From positions 1-64,000 of the forward strand of contig JAKMDI010000023.1 of the NCBI GenBank assembly GCA_022428005.1: a stretch of DNA of 64,000 nt. The letters are read 5' to 3'. This document shows, one piece after another, positions 19,951 to 30,256 of the stretch; position 1 is the first letter of the stretch; each line of letters starts with the position of its first letter. A program made the position numbers and the translations under genes. The notes under the pieces were generated by a model. It saw only the letters and a program-made list of their open reading frames with translations, made no database searches and was not told the DNA's origin. The DNA is from Flavobacteriaceae bacterium. GTDB lineage: Bacteria > Bacteroidota > Bacteroidia > Flavobacteriales > Flavobacteriaceae.

Positions 19951-21332
19951 TCGCCGTCTCTTAATTTTTTATATTTTTCTCCAGAGGACTTCAAAATGGT
20001 TTTTACTTCTGCCTGCGCAATTACAGGGAACGTGCGCGAGTAAAGTAAAAACAACACAAAGAAAAACCCTATGGTCCCAATAAATATTCCAATGTCCACA
20101 AAAGTGGGTGAGAACATGGTCCAAGAAGAGGGTAAATAGTCTCTGTGCAATGAAGTCACAATGATCACAAATCTTTCAAACCACATGCCGATGTTCACCA
20201 CTATAGAAATGATAAAAGAAAAGACAATACTGGTTCTTAATTTTTTGAACCACATAAACTGTGGTGAAAAAACGTTACAAGTCATCATAGACCAATAGGC
20301 CCACCAATAAGGTCCGGTGGCTCTATTCAAAAAGGCATATTGTTCAAATTCAACCCCGGAGTACCAGGCGATAAAAAGCTCGGTAATGTAGGCGACCCCT
20401 ACGATTGATCCAGTGATCATGATGACAATATTCATCAATTCGATGTGCTGGACCGTAATATAGTCTTCCAAATGGGAGACTTTACGCATAATGATCAGCA
20501 GAGTATTTACCATGGCAAATCCTGAGAAAATAGCCCCTGCAACAAAGTAAGGCGGAAATATTGTTGTATGCCATCCAGGAATTACTGAGGTAGCAAAATC
20601 AAAGGATACAATGGTGTGCACCGAAAGTACCAGTGGTGTAGCCAAACCGGCCAATACCAAAGAGACTTCTTCAAAGCGTTGCCAGTCTTTGGCCCGGCCC
20701 GACCATCCGAAGCTCAGAAGGCTGTATATTTTCTTTTGAAAGGGTTTGATCGCACGGTCTCGGATCATTGCAAAATCTGGCAACAATCCTGTCCACCAGA
20801 AAACCAAAGAAACCGATAGATAGGTTGAAATGGCAAAAACGTCCCACAATAGCGGAGAGTTAAAATTCACCCATAGAGAACCAAAGGTATTAGGAATGGG
20901 CAATACCCAATAGGCCAACCAAGGTCTTCCCATGTGAATAATGGGAAAAAGACCCGCTTGAATTACAGAGAATATGGTCATGGCTTCTGCGGACCGGTTA
21001 ATGGCCATTCTCCATTTCTGGCGGAACAACAGCAGTACTGCAGAAATCAATGTCCCCGCGTGTCCAATACCAACCCACCATACAAAATTCGTAATGTCCC
21101 AGGCCCATCCGACCGTCTTATTTAATCCCCACGTTCCAATTCCTGTTCCTATGGTGTAAGTAATACAACCTATCCCCCATAAAAATGCGGTAAGGGCAAT
21201 ACCGAAGACAATCCACCATTGGCGGTTCGCTTTTCCCTCTACAGGGGCGGCAACATCAACAGTAACATCGTGATAGGACTTATCGCCAGTTACTAAGGGT
21301 TTTCTTATGGGTGATTCGTAATGAGCTGCCAT
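19947..21332 (-). CDS. actC: Alternative complex III membrane subunit ActC (NrfD/PsrC family)
   Basis: ActC is the 461-residue polytopic subunit of the NrfD/PsrC family that forms the quinol site next to the iron-sulfur subunit ActB. About ten hydrophobic helices are visible, among them WWIVFGIALTAFLWGIGC, FVWWVGIGHAGTLISAVLLL and FIGTIGFFFVLFLLYS. It is homologous to ActF but lacks that protein's His-rich insert. Its stop overlaps the actD start (ATGA). The N-terminus MAAHYESPIRKPLVTGDKSYHDVT is typical of flavobacterial ActC. Confidence 0.95.
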   Translation of the reverse strand: MAAHYESPIRKPLVTGDKSYHDVTVDVAAPVEGKANRQWWIVFGIALTAFLWGIGCITYTIGTGIGTWGLNKTVGWAWDITNFVWWVGIGHAGTLISAVLLLFRQKWRMAINRSAEAMTIFSVIQAGLFPIIHMGRPWLAYWVLPIPNTFGSLWVNFNSPLLWDVFAISTYLSVSLVFWWTGLLPDFAMIRDRAIKPFQKKIYSLLSFGWSGRAKDWQRFEEVSLVLAGLATPLVLSVHTIVSFDFATSVIPGWHTTIFPPYFVAGAIFSGFAMVNTLLIIMRKVSHLEDYITVQHIELMNIVIMITGSIVGVAYITELFIAWYSGVEFEQYAFLNRATGPYWWAYWSMMTCNVFSPQFMWFKKLRTSIVFSFIISIVVNIGMWFERFVIIVTSLHRDYLPSSWTMFSPTFVDIGIFIGTIGFFFVLFLLYSRTFPVIAQAEVKTILKSSGEKYKKLRDGE

Positions 21333-21350
21333 TCGATTGGTTTTTTCTTT

Positions 21351-24300
21351 TTAAGATTCGTCAGTATTTCTTACCAGGGCTTGGTACATCACATTGGGTT
21401 TTGTGCCAACACTTTCCAGTAAATGATACATCCTGTCTTCTTTTCTCAAGGCAGCCACTTTGCTGTCTTTATCGTTAATGTCGCCAAAAACTATTGCACC
21501 ATTACTACAAGCATTGGAACAGGCAGTTTGGAATTCGCCGTCTTCGATCGGTCTTCCTTCCAACTTAGCATCCAATATTGTTTTCTGGGTCATTTGAATA
21601 CACATAGAACACTTCTCCATTACCCCTCTCGAGCGAACTACTACATCTGGGTTCAATACCATTCTGCCCAAGTCATTGTTCATGTGATAGTCGAACTGAT
21701 CATTTTTGTTGTATAGGAACCAGTTGAATCTTCGGACCTTATAGGGACAGTTGTTGGCGCAATATCTTGTACCCACACAACGGTTGTACGCCATGTGGTT
21801 TTGACCTTGTCGTCCATGAGAAGAGGCCGCCACTGGGCAAACTGTTTCACAAGGAGCATGGTTACAATGCTGACACATCACGGGCTGGAATGCTACCTGA
21901 GGATTCTCTGATGCAGTTTCCATTTCACCGAAAGTGGTAAGTGAATCGCCCAATCCAGAAATGTTCTCTTTGGTTTGGTCGTCTTCCTCAAATGTAGTCC
22001 CCGATGAATAATATCGATCGATTCTGAGCCAATGCATGTCTCGTGACTTTCTGATTTCTTTTTTCCCTACCACGGGTACATTATTTTCAGAATGACAAGC
22101 GATCACACAGGCACCACAACCTGTACACGCATTGAGGTCAATAGACATATTAAAATGATGTCCTACCGATCGGTCAAATGCCTGCCACATGTCAACCTCT
22201 GGTGAGGTAACCTCGAACTCCATATGGTTTTTGGACACCTTAGGGATGGCATTCCAGTAGGCTTTGTCTTTAGTGTTAAACACCTCTAAAGTTGTTTCTT
22301 TTATAATGTCACCTCTCCCCATCAATGTATTGTGGAGCTGTACACAAGCAAACTCGTGAAAACCTTCCGCTGGACTCACGCTGACTTCTTGCACTTCATC
22401 AAAATTTTGGTAAAGTAGGAAAGCATTCACCCCAATATTCATTTCTTCTTGCAAACCGCTTCGCACGCCATAACCGAATGCCAATCCTACAGTGCCAACG
22501 GCCTGTCCTGGTTGAATCAAAGCGGGAACTACAAGGCTGTTGTTGCCCACAGTAACTTTTGCATAGCTCCCGTTTAGGGCGCCGTCAGCAACATTCACAT
22601 TCTTTAGTCCAATGGCTTTTGCATCTGCGGCAGAAACGGTGAGGTAGTTGTCCCATGACACTCTGGTAATCGGATCTGGGAATTCTTGTAACCAAGGGTT
22701 GTTGGATTGTTGGCCATCTCCCATACCTGTTTTGCTGTACAAAACCAATGCCATAGGAGCGGAAGATGCTTTTGACAAATTTTGAATCTGTACACTGACC
22801 TCTATCGAGATTGCATCGTTTTCTAAGGTTTCGTTACTTGAGAAAAAACCATCGTGTAGTGTTTGATTCCAGGAACTGCCATTGAGAATTTTTTCCGACC
22901 AGTGGGCTTTTATTTCTTCGTAAAAAGTATTGTTGCTACCAGAGAGTTTTAACAATACATCTTGAAATTGTTGGGTGTCGAATAGTGGGCGTATGGTGGG
23001 TTGTGCCAGTGCATAATGCCCCTTTTTGAATTCATAGTCACCCCAAGCTTCAAGGTAATGAGGAACCGCAGCCACATATTCTGATGCAAGAGCTGTTTCG
23101 TCTTCTTTCATGGCAAATGCCACAGACAATTCCAATTTGGAAAGTGACTCGGTAAAGGCTTTGGCGTTGGGTAGGGTAAAGCCGGGGTTTATACCTGCGG
23201 TAATCAAACCTTTTACCTCGCCATTTTTGATCTGTTCTAATAGCTGCATCACCCCTTGGTCATTCCCTTGTCTGATCAACTTGGGTTGGGCAGTATCAAT
23301 GACATCAGATCCGAGATAAGCATTGATGGCAAGGACTACTTCTTGAACGGCAATATCATCAATTCCAGAAACTACCACTGCTTTGGAACCAGATTTCTTG
23401 AGTTTTATTACAGCATTGTCCACTGCTTTTTTAAACTGCGGAGCTAAATTATTTACTAAAGAAGCGCCCGTTAGCTGAGCATAGATCTGGGCAATGATAT
23501 TTTTTTGGGTGGCAGGGTCGGTAGGAATACGCAAATCGGCTTTGGCCCCTGAAAGGGTCATGTTCGATTCAAACTGAAGGTGATAAGACATTCCAGAATT
23601 CTCCGAATCCTTTTTTGGAATCCTCCCTTGAGAATAACCACTGTCATAACCTCCACCTTGCCAATCGCCTAATAAATCAGCCCCTACAGAGACAATGGTT
23701 TCGGCTTTGGAAAAATCGTAATCCGCCAAAGCGTTTGTTCCGTAAATATTTTTAAAAGCTTGTAGGGCTGCACTTGAAGAAATGGTGTCATAGGCCAGGT
23801 GTTTCACATTGGGAAACTGGGCGATGAAGTTGTCAATAATTGCCTGGGTGGTAGGGCTGGCAAAAGTTTGTGTTAGTAAAACAACGGGCTTGTTGGATAC
23901 CGATAGGGCTTTTAACTTAGCACCAACTTCTGCATAGAAATTTTTCCAGTTAATGTCTTCCCCTCTCGCTTTGGGTCCTTGTAACCTATTGATGTCATAC
24001 ATCGACAGAACCGAAGCGTGAACCCTGGCATTTCCTCCTCCAAGAGTGGGGGCTTCTTTGTTGTTTTCTACCTTAATGGGACGCCCCTCACGGGTTTTTA
24101 TGATGACACTCCTAAAATCAAAACCGTCGGCGATGGCGGTGGCATAATAATTGGCTATTCCCGGAATAATTTGTTCTGGCTGAACCACATAAGGAACCGA
24201 TTTGATGACAGGTCCCTCACAAGCCACCAGGCTCGCAGCAGCTGTACTGAAGCCTACATATTTGAGAAAATCCCTACGGTTGGTATTGGATTCACTCATT

Positions 24301-24431
24301 GTTTTTTCGTCTCCTAAAAATTCATCTACTGGAATCTTGGAAACAAACTCGTTTTGCTCCAGCTTTTGAACCAACTCGTTCTCCTTATCAAGTTGTGCTA
24401 CGCTTTTCCAATAAACTTTATCTGATGACAT
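21351..24431 (-). CDS. actB: Alternative complex III iron-sulfur subunit ActB (Tat-exported, molybdopterin-oxidoreductase-like fusion)
   Basis: ActB is a 1026-residue fusion of a molybdopterin-oxidoreductase-like domain (about residues 60-730), which in this family has lost the cofactor, with a four-cluster ferredoxin domain (about 760-980). A Tat-type motif NRRDFLKYVG lies at about residue 51 after a long N-terminal head, followed by a hydrophobic stretch and Cys (ASLVACEGP). The ferredoxin part shows CTGCGACVIAC, CQHCNHAPCETVCP, CVGTRYCANNCP and CSMCIQMTQ with ACSNACSNGA. These fit three [4Fe-4S] clusters and one [3Fe-4S] cluster. It carries electrons from quinol oxidised at ActC to the heme subunits. 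Confidence 0.96.
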   Translation of the reverse strand: MSSDKVYWKSVAQLDKENELVQKLEQNEFVSKIPVDEFLGDEKTMSESNTNRRDFLKYVGFSTAAASLVACEGPVIKSVPYVVQPEQIIPGIANYYATAIADGFDFRSVIIKTREGRPIKVENNKEAPTLGGGNARVHASVLSMYDINRLQGPKARGEDINWKNFYAEVGAKLKALSVSNKPVVLLTQTFASPTTQAIIDNFIAQFPNVKHLAYDTISSSAALQAFKNIYGTNALADYDFSKAETIVSVGADLLGDWQGGGYDSGYSQGRIPKKDSENSGMSYHLQFESNMTLSGAKADLRIPTDPATQKNIIAQIYAQLTGASLVNNLAPQFKKAVDNAVIKLKKSGSKAVVVSGIDDIAVQEVVLAINAYLGSDVIDTAQPKLIRQGNDQGVMQLLEQIKNGEVKGLITAGINPGFTLPNAKAFTESLSKLELSVAFAMKEDETALASEYVAAVPHYLEAWGDYEFKKGHYALAQPTIRPLFDTQQFQDVLLKLSGSNNTFYEEIKAHWSEKILNGSSWNQTLHDGFFSSNETLENDAISIEVSVQIQNLSKASSAPMALVLYSKTGMGDGQQSNNPWLQEFPDPITRVSWDNYLTVSAADAKAIGLKNVNVADGALNGSYAKVTVGNNSLVVPALIQPGQAVGTVGLAFGYGVRSGLQEEMNIGVNAFLLYQNFDEVQEVSVSPAEGFHEFACVQLHNTLMGRGDIIKETTLEVFNTKDKAYWNAIPKVSKNHMEFEVTSPEVDMWQAFDRSVGHHFNMSIDLNACTGCGACVIACHSENNVPVVGKKEIRKSRDMHWLRIDRYYSSGTTFEEDDQTKENISGLGDSLTTFGEMETASENPQVAFQPVMCQHCNHAPCETVCPVAASSHGRQGQNHMAYNRCVGTRYCANNCPYKVRRFNWFLYNKNDQFDYHMNNDLGRMVLNPDVVVRSRGVMEKCSMCIQMTQKTILDAKLEGRPIEDGEFQTACSNACSNGAIVFGDINDKDSKVAALRKEDRMYHLLESVGTKPNVMYQALVRNTDES

Positions 24432-24449
24432 AATGCTGCTTAAACGAAT

Positions 24450-25781
24450 TTAATAGTGACATTTACCGCACTCTAATCCACCCATTTGGGCGACGGTTAA
24501 TTTTTCAACTCCATATTTCTTGGACAGTTCCTCGTGGATCTTGGCATAGTATTCATTGTCCTCCACCTTGACGTTGGTCTCTCTGTGACAGTTGATACAC
24601 CATCCCATGGTCAGTGAAGAGTGTTGGTACATAATTTCCATTTCCTCTACAGGACCGTGGCAGGTTTGACATTGTACCCCTCCCACTTGTACGTGTTGTG
24701 CATGGTTGAAATATACAAAATCGGGAAGGTTGTGAATTCTCACCCACTTCACAGGTTGGGAATCGCCAGTGTAGGCCTGTTGATCTTCATCCCATCCTAC
24801 TGCTTTGTATAGTTTTTTAATTTCTTTAGTATAAAATTCCTTGGTATAACCATTGTCAAGATCTTCCTCTCCATTGTACTCGGCTATATTTTTGTGGCAA
24901 TTCATACATACATTTAGAGAGGGTATGCCTGAGTGCTTGGAAACCCTTGCTGAGGAATGACAGTATTTACATTCAATTTGATTGGCGCCAGAGTGAATTT
25001 TGTGGGAATAGTGAATGGGTTGTACGGGTGCATAACCTTGATCGATACCAATTTGCATGAGATAACCATAAACGAAGTAGGCGCTGCTGAGTAAGAAGCC
25101 TACCACCATTATGAAAATCAAAAACTGATTTTTAACAATTACTTGCCAGATGGGAGGTCTTTGAACTTTGGCAGGAGGCGCTACATCAACACCACTGGCA
25201 ATGGCAATTCGCTTTAAGGTTCTTTGAACCAATAACAACATGACTACCAGCATCACAAACACCAATGCCAAGGCAGCGAGAATCAGGTTGTTGTTAGATC
25301 CGGAACCAGCGGCAGGAGCAACAGCTTGTTGGGTTCCAGCAGTGGCCACAACTGCAGGTGGAGTATAGTCGGTGTAAGCTAAAATATTGTCTATATCAGT
25401 GTTGGACAACAAAGGGAAGGCATTCATGGCTACTTTGTTGTATTCTTCCCAAACAGCAACTGCTTGAGGATCGCCGTCTTTGATCATGGCGGCACTGTTT
25501 TTGATCCAACTGTATAACCACTCTCGGTCATACTTAGCAGAAACGCCCTTTAATGCAGGACCTACAGCTTTCTTATTGAGCTTGTGACAAGCCGCACAAT
25601 TTGCATTAAATAACTTTTTTCCAGCCTGAACATCAGACTCTTGAGCCCCCAACGAGAAGGAAGCAAAAAATAAAAATAAGGCGATAGTAAAAGTACCGAC
25701 TTTTGCGAGTAAGGGCTGATTCGGTATGGGTCTAATCAATTTATTTGGTAGCGCCAACAAGGTATAGTTTCTAAAATCCAA
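24450..25781 (-). CDS. actA: Alternative complex III multiheme cytochrome c ActA
   Basis: ActA is the multiheme electron-transfer subunit. Six CXXCH motifs are visible: CAACH in an N-terminal class I cytochrome domain, then CKYCH, CMNCH, CQTCH, CINCH and CGKCH in the C-terminal pentaheme domain. Two membrane segments lie between (LILAALALVFVMLVVMLLLV and LIFIMVVGFLLSSAYFVYGY), after an N-terminal signal sequence ending SLGAQES. No ATG exists before the signal peptide, so the start must be a TTG. Candidates are 25781, 25760, 25757 and 25739; the last gives a compact signal peptide (MIRPIPNQPLLAK). The -7 box at 25784-25791 argues against, or for a leaderless use of, the first. It is the first gene of the act-cox unit. 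Confidence 0.93.
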   Translation of the reverse strand: MDFRNYTLLALPNKLIRPIPNQPLLAKVGTFTIALFLFFASFSLGAQESDVQAGKKLFNANCAACHKLNKKAVGPALKGVSAKYDREWLYSWIKNSAAMIKDGDPQAVAVWEEYNKVAMNAFPLLSNTDIDNILAYTDYTPPAVVATAGTQQAVAPAAGSGSNNNLILAALALVFVMLVVMLLLVQRTLKRIAIASGVDVAPPAKVQRPPIWQVIVKNQFLIFIMVVGFLLSSAYFVYGYLMQIGIDQGYAPVQPIHYSHKIHSGANQIECKYCHSSARVSKHSGIPSLNVCMNCHKNIAEYNGEEDLDNGYTKEFYTKEIKKLYKAVGWDEDQQAYTGDSQPVKWVRIHNLPDFVYFNHAQHVQVGGVQCQTCHGPVEEMEIMYQHSSLTMGWCINCHRETNVKVEDNEYYAKIHEELSKKYGVEKLTVAQMGGLECGKCHY

Positions 25782-25783
25782 TA

Positions 25784-25791
25784 CAAATTTA
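25784..25791 (-). promoter_or_regulatory. Putative -7 box of the act-cox operon
   Basis: The minus strand reads TAAATTTG, an exact match to TAnnTTTG. It lies just upstream of the first possible actA start codon, so the operon mRNA has a very short leader or none. No good TTTG was found about 20 bp upstream. Confidence 0.45.
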
Positions 25792-25888
25792 AGTCATAGA
25801 CTTCTTAACTTAAAGACTCCCTTTAGACATTTTTATAATTTATATTAATTCTAAATAGTTGTTTAATTTAATACAACTTTATAAAATC

Positions 25889-25896
25889 TATATTTG
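25889..25896 (+). promoter_or_regulatory. Putative -7 box of the SPOR-domain gene
   Basis: TATATTTG matches the -7 consensus exactly. It lies 22 bases before the ATG at 25918, and its presence excludes the upstream alternative start at 25894. Confidence 0.5.
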
Positions 25897-25917
25897 GTTT
25901 TTTTGTTCTTTTGTGAT

Positions 25918-26304
25918 ATGAGTAAAACTAAATATAACATTCTATTTGCGATCATTTTAACAAACCTTTCTTTCATTGAAATGAAGGCACAACAGGCGGT
26001 GGTCAATGTTCAACAAGATTCTACCATAACACGATTGATGGAGACTAAAAAACAAATTGATTATGAAACTTATGCTACCAGTTTTTTCACCATACAATTA
26101 TTTTATGGTGACAACAAAAGGGCCCAAGAGTTGTTAGAAAATTTAAAAGTAGATTTTCCTGAATGGGAAGTGAACTTGAGTTTCGAAACACCCAATTACA
26201 AAGTTCAGGTAGGCCGTTTTAAAAACTATTATGTCGGCCTCAATAAGCTTAAAGAAATCAAGAAAGCTTATCCGTCTGCTTTCCTACTTGAAACGAAAGA
26301 CTAA
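25918..26304 (+). CDS. Small secreted SPOR-domain protein
   Basis: A 128-residue protein with an N-terminal signal peptide ([19 protein letters not shown]) and a C-terminal SPOR domain. The domain is recognised from [20 protein letters not shown] followed by [25 protein letters not shown] domains bind denuded glycan strands of peptidoglycan and usually place proteins at the division site or wall. I start at the ATG at 25918; an upstream in-frame codon at 25894 overlaps the -7 box. The stop TAA overlaps the infB stop on the other strand (CTAA). Its specific role is unknown. Confidence 0.85.
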   Translation: MSKTKYNILFAIILTNLSFIEMKAQQAVVNVQQDSTITRLMETKKQIDYETYATSFFTIQLFYGDNKRAQELLENLKVDFPEWEVNLSFETPNYKVQVGRFKNYYVGLNKLKEIKKAYPSAFLLETKD

Positions 26305-28973
26305 AGTTTCTTTTTAACAGCAACTTCTTGGAAACATTCCAAGACATCCAGTTCCTTGATGTCGTTAAAGTTTTTGATTTGAATACCACAGTCATAACCT
26401 TTGGCCACTTCCTTGACATCGTCTTTGAAACGCTTTAGAGAAGTCAATTTTCCAGTGAAAACAACCACTCCTTCTCTGATCAATCGAATTCCTGAGTTAC
26501 GGTAAATTTTCCCAGTGCTCACCATACAACCAGCGATGGTTCCTACTTTGGAGATTTTATAAGTTTCTCGAATCTCAGCGGTCCCGGTTATCTCTTCTTT
26601 CATTTCAGGAGATAACATCCCCTCCATAGCATCTTTAACATCGTTGATGGCATCATAAATGATGGAGTAGGATCGGATATCGATTTCTTCCTTTTCCGCA
26701 ATCATCCGAGCGTTGCCCATGGGTCGCACATTAAATCCTATAACAATGGCATCGGAGGCAGAGGCTAACAAAACATCTGATTCTGTAATGGCACCTACAC
26801 CCTTGTGTATGATATTGACTTGAATTTCGTCGGTTGAGAGTTTTTGAAGAGAATCGGTGAGGGCCTCAACAGATCCGTCTACATCGCCTTTAAGAATCAT
26901 GTTTAATTCTTTGAATTCTCCCAATGCAATCCTTCTTCCAATTTCGTCGAGGGTGATATGTCTCTGTGTTCTAACATTTTGCTCCCTAAGCAATTGCGTT
27001 CTTTTTGCGGCAATTTGCTTCGCTTCTTTTTCGTCGTCCAGCACATGGAAATTATCTCCCGCCTGTGGAGCGCCATCCAAGCCCAAAATTGAGACTGGTG
27101 TAGAAGGGGGAACGTGCTCTAAGGGATTTCCTCTTTCATTGAACATGGCTTTGATTTTTCCACTGTGTTTTCCCGCCAAAATATAATCCCCGATTTCGAG
27201 TGTTCCTGTTTGCACCAATATGGTAGAAACATACCCCCGACCTTTGTCCAAAAAGGCTTCGACGACAGTTCCTTTTGATTTTCTATTGGGATTGGCTTTA
27301 AGTTCTAATAACTCTGCTTCTAAGAGAACTTTTTCGAGCAACTCGTCAATTCCTGTTCCTTTTAAAGCGGATATGTCTTGCGATTGAATTTTTCCACCCC
27401 ATTCCTCTACCATAAGATTCATTCCGGCCAATGCTTCTTTGATTTTGTCTGGGTTGGCATTGGGTTTGTCAACCTTGTTGATGGCAAATATCAATGGAAC
27501 TCCTGCAGCCTGTGCGTGACTGATGGCTTCTTTGGTTTGCGGCATAATATCGTCATCGGCCGCGATAACAATAATGGCAATATCAGTGACCTGAGCTCCT
27601 CGCGCACGCATGGCAGTAAATGCCTCGTGACCTGGTGTATCGAGGAAGGTGATTTTCTGATCGTTCTTTAAGGTTACGGAATAAGCGCCAATGTGCTGTG
27701 TGATCCCACCTGATTCCCCCGCTATTACATTCTCTTCTCTGATGTAATCTAACAAAGATGTTTTTCCGTGGTCGACATGTCCCATTACAGTAACAATGGG
27801 CGCTCGGGGTGATAAATCTTCTTCAAGGTCTTGATCCTCATTTATACTTTCTTCCAGCTCTGTTTTGACAAATTCGACTTGGTAACCAAATTCATCTGCT
27901 ACTATACTGAGCGTTTCCGCATCCAAACGCTGGTTCATGGTAACCATAATACCCAAAGTCATACACGCAGAAATGATCTCTGTAGAGCTGATCTCCATCA
28001 GTGTAGCAATTTCTCCTACGGTGATAAACTCAGTAACTTTTATGATCTTGTTGCTGGCCTCTTGTTCCGCCTGTTCGTCTTCTGATTTTTGACGGTGCTG
28101 ATCTCTTTTATCTCTTCGGTATTTGGCTCCCTTAGACTTGTTTGACTTTCCTTGAAGTTTCTCTAAGGTTTCACGAATTTGCTTTTGTACTTCTTCGTCT
28201 GTGGGCTCGGCTTTTACCGGCTGTTGGTTTTGACGATTATTTTGGTTGGGACCCCTTTGATTTCTGTTGTTATTGTTTTTGGATGGAGGTTTGGATGTAG
28301 GCTCCTTACTGATTCTTTTACGCTTTCGCTTACGCGCCTCCTCAACGCCTTTTTCTTTTTTGTTAAACTTATCTAAATCAATGGTTTGCCCAGTTTTTTT
28401 TGGGCCCGTCAAAGTCTTATAGTTGGTTTTTATGGCATTAGGATCACCTACTTCTGGTGCTTTAACAACCTCGCCTTTATCCGCCTCAACGCTTGGGGCC
28501 TCAACTTGTGCAGCCTTTTCTATCTGTTTTTTTTCTACTGGCTCCTGAGCGGGTTCTGCTTTAACTTCTGCTTGACTCTCCGCTTTTTTAGCTGGGGCGG
28601 GGGGCGGCGGCTTTGGACCATCCAAGTCAATTTTTCCTAAGGTTACCGGTCTTTGAATAGAGGCCTTTGCCTTGACAACTTCTTGTCGCTTCAGCTGTTG
28701 TTCCAATCGCTCCTGTTCTTTCTGCTCTTGCAGTAGCTTTAGAGATTCCTTTTCTTTTCGTTTTTCTTCGCTGATCTCGTGTGAGGCATCTTTTTTAGAT
28801 TTATCAGTTTCGAACTCATCCAAAAGTACTTGATAGACCTCCTTTGATATTTTAGAAGTTGGCCTTCCTTCAATTTCAATATTTTGTTGCGACAAAAATT
28901 CTACAGCACGATCCAAGGAAATATTTAATTCCCTCAGGGCTACGTTTAGTCTAATGGTTGAAGTCTCTGCCAT
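26301..28973 (-). CDS. infB: Translation initiation factor IF-2
   Basis: IF-2 is the GTPase that brings initiator tRNA to the small ribosomal subunit. The 890-residue protein has an N-terminal IF2_N domain, a long low-complexity region rich in Lys, Glu, Gln, Pro and Asn (about residues 60-300) and the G domain. Visible G-domain motifs are [19 protein letters not shown] (G1), DTPGHEAFT (G3) and NKVDKP (G4). Domains II-IV follow. It closes the rimP-nusA-infB operon, a widespread arrangement in bacteria. The nusA stop lies 40 bases before the ATG. Confidence 0.98.
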   Translation of the reverse strand: MAETSTIRLNVALRELNISLDRAVEFLSQQNIEIEGRPTSKISKEVYQVLLDEFETDKSKKDASHEISEEKRKEKESLKLLQEQKEQERLEQQLKRQEVVKAKASIQRPVTLGKIDLDGPKPPPPAPAKKAESQAEVKAEPAQEPVEKKQIEKAAQVEAPSVEADKGEVVKAPEVGDPNAIKTNYKTLTGPKKTGQTIDLDKFNKKEKGVEEARKRKRKRISKEPTSKPPSKNNNNRNQRGPNQNNRQNQQPVKAEPTDEEVQKQIRETLEKLQGKSNKSKGAKYRRDKRDQHRQKSEDEQAEQEASNKIIKVTEFITVGEIATLMEISSTEIISACMTLGIMVTMNQRLDAETLSIVADEFGYQVEFVKTELEESINEDQDLEEDLSPRAPIVTVMGHVDHGKTSLLDYIREENVIAGESGGITQHIGAYSVTLKNDQKITFLDTPGHEAFTAMRARGAQVTDIAIIVIAADDDIMPQTKEAISHAQAAGVPLIFAINKVDKPNANPDKIKEALAGMNLMVEEWGGKIQSQDISALKGTGIDELLEKVLLEAELLELKANPNRKSKGTVVEAFLDKGRGYVSTILVQTGTLEIGDYILAGKHSGKIKAMFNERGNPLEHVPPSTPVSILGLDGAPQAGDNFHVLDDEKEAKQIAAKRTQLLREQNVRTQRHITLDEIGRRIALGEFKELNMILKGDVDGSVEALTDSLQKLSTDEIQVNIIHKGVGAITESDVLLASASDAIVIGFNVRPMGNARMIAEKEEIDIRSYSIIYDAINDVKDAMEGMLSPEMKEEITGTAEIRETYKISKVGTIAGCMVSTGKIYRNSGIRLIREGVVVFTGKLTSLKRFKDDVKEVAKGYDCGIQIKNFNDIKELDVLECFQEVAVKKKL

Positions 28974-29013
28974 ATATTTAAATTCCTTTCAAAAGTAGGA
29001 AAAATCCCCACGT

Positions 29014-30246
29014 TTACTCCTCAAATTCAGCATTTAAAATTTTGAACACCTCTTTCACAGTCTCCTCTTCAAGGTCGGTTCGCTTTATCAAATCTGCCAT
29101 GTCAAGTTCTAAAATACTTTTTGCAGTATCCAGTCCTACCTTTTTAAATTCTTCGATTACCCAAGCATCAATCTCATCGGTAAATTCGGTCAATTCAACA
29201 TCTTCCTCTACTCCTTCACGGTAGACGTCAATTTCGTAGCCGGTCAATTTTCCTGCCAAACGAATGTTGTGACCTCCTCTTCCAATGGCCTTTGAAACCT
29301 CGTCTGGATTAAGAAACACTTGGACCCTTTTGGTGTCTTCATCAATTTTTAAAGAATTTATCTTGGCGGGGCTCAAAGCACGGGTTATAAATAATTGGAG
29401 GTTATTGGTGTAGTTAATTACATCAATATTTTCGTTACCCAATTCTCTGACGATTCCATGAATCCTTGAACCTTTCATTCCGACACATGCTCCTACAGGA
29501 TCAATGCGATCGTCGTAGGAATCTACCGCCACTTTTGCTTTTTCTCCAGGAATTCTGACCGCCTTTTTGATGGTGATCAATCCGTCAAAAACTTCGGGAA
29601 TCTCTTGTTCAAAAAGCTTTTCTAAAAAAACAGGAGAGGTTCTGGAGAGAATGATCCTTGGTTTGTTGCCTCTTAATTCAACCACATCGATAACCCCCCT
29701 AACATTGTCTCCTTTACGGAAAAAATCGTTGGGTATTTGTCGGTCTTTAGGGAGAATAATTTCATTTCCATCGTCGTCTAATAATATGATTTCCCTATTT
29801 CTTATGTGGTGCACTTCGGCAGTAAAGAGTTCTCCCGTTCGGTCTTTAAATTGGTTAAAGGTATTGGTGCTGTCGTGTTCAAATATTTTTGAGATCAAAT
29901 TTTGTCTCAGCGTTTGTATAGATCTCCTGCCCAAATCGATCAACTTCACTTCCTCAGAAACGTCTTCACCTACTTCAAAATCCGGCTCAATTTTATGGGC
30001 TTCCGTCAATTCGATCTCTTGATTGGGATCTTCTACCTCTCCGTCTTTCACAACAATCCTATTTCTCCAAATCTCCAGATCTCCTTTGTCTGGGTTGATA
30101 ATGATATCGAAATTTTCATCGGAACCGAATTTTCTTTTGAGGGTGTTTCTAAACACCTCCTCCAAAATCACCATCAGTGTAACTCGATCAATTAATTTTT
30201 CATCTTTAAACTCTGAAAACGAATCAATTAAAGCTAAATTTTCCAT
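29014..30246 (-). CDS. nusA: Transcription termination/antitermination factor NusA
   Basis: NusA binds RNA polymerase and nascent RNA and affects pausing, termination and antitermination. The 410-residue protein has the N-terminal polymerase-binding domain (about 1-130), an S1 domain (about 135-200, GELFTAEVHHIRNREIIL), and two KH domains (VGACVGMKGSRIHGIVRELG and SKAIGRGGHNIRLAGKLTGY). A short acidic tail lacks the duplicated C-terminal repeats of the enterobacterial protein. It lies 10 bp after rimP in the same operon. Confidence 0.97.
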   Translation of the reverse strand: MENLALIDSFSEFKDEKLIDRVTLMVILEEVFRNTLKRKFGSDENFDIIINPDKGDLEIWRNRIVVKDGEVEDPNQEIELTEAHKIEPDFEVGEDVSEEVKLIDLGRRSIQTLRQNLISKIFEHDSTNTFNQFKDRTGELFTAEVHHIRNREIILLDDDGNEIILPKDRQIPNDFFRKGDNVRGVIDVVELRGNKPRIILSRTSPVFLEKLFEQEIPEVFDGLITIKKAVRIPGEKAKVAVDSYDDRIDPVGACVGMKGSRIHGIVRELGNENIDVINYTNNLQLFITRALSPAKINSLKIDEDTKRVQVFLNPDEVSKAIGRGGHNIRLAGKLTGYEIDVYREGVEEDVELTEFTDEIDAWVIEEFKKVGLDTAKSILELDMADLIKRTDLEEETVKEVFKILNAEFEE

Positions 30247-30256
30247 CTGTGAATTT

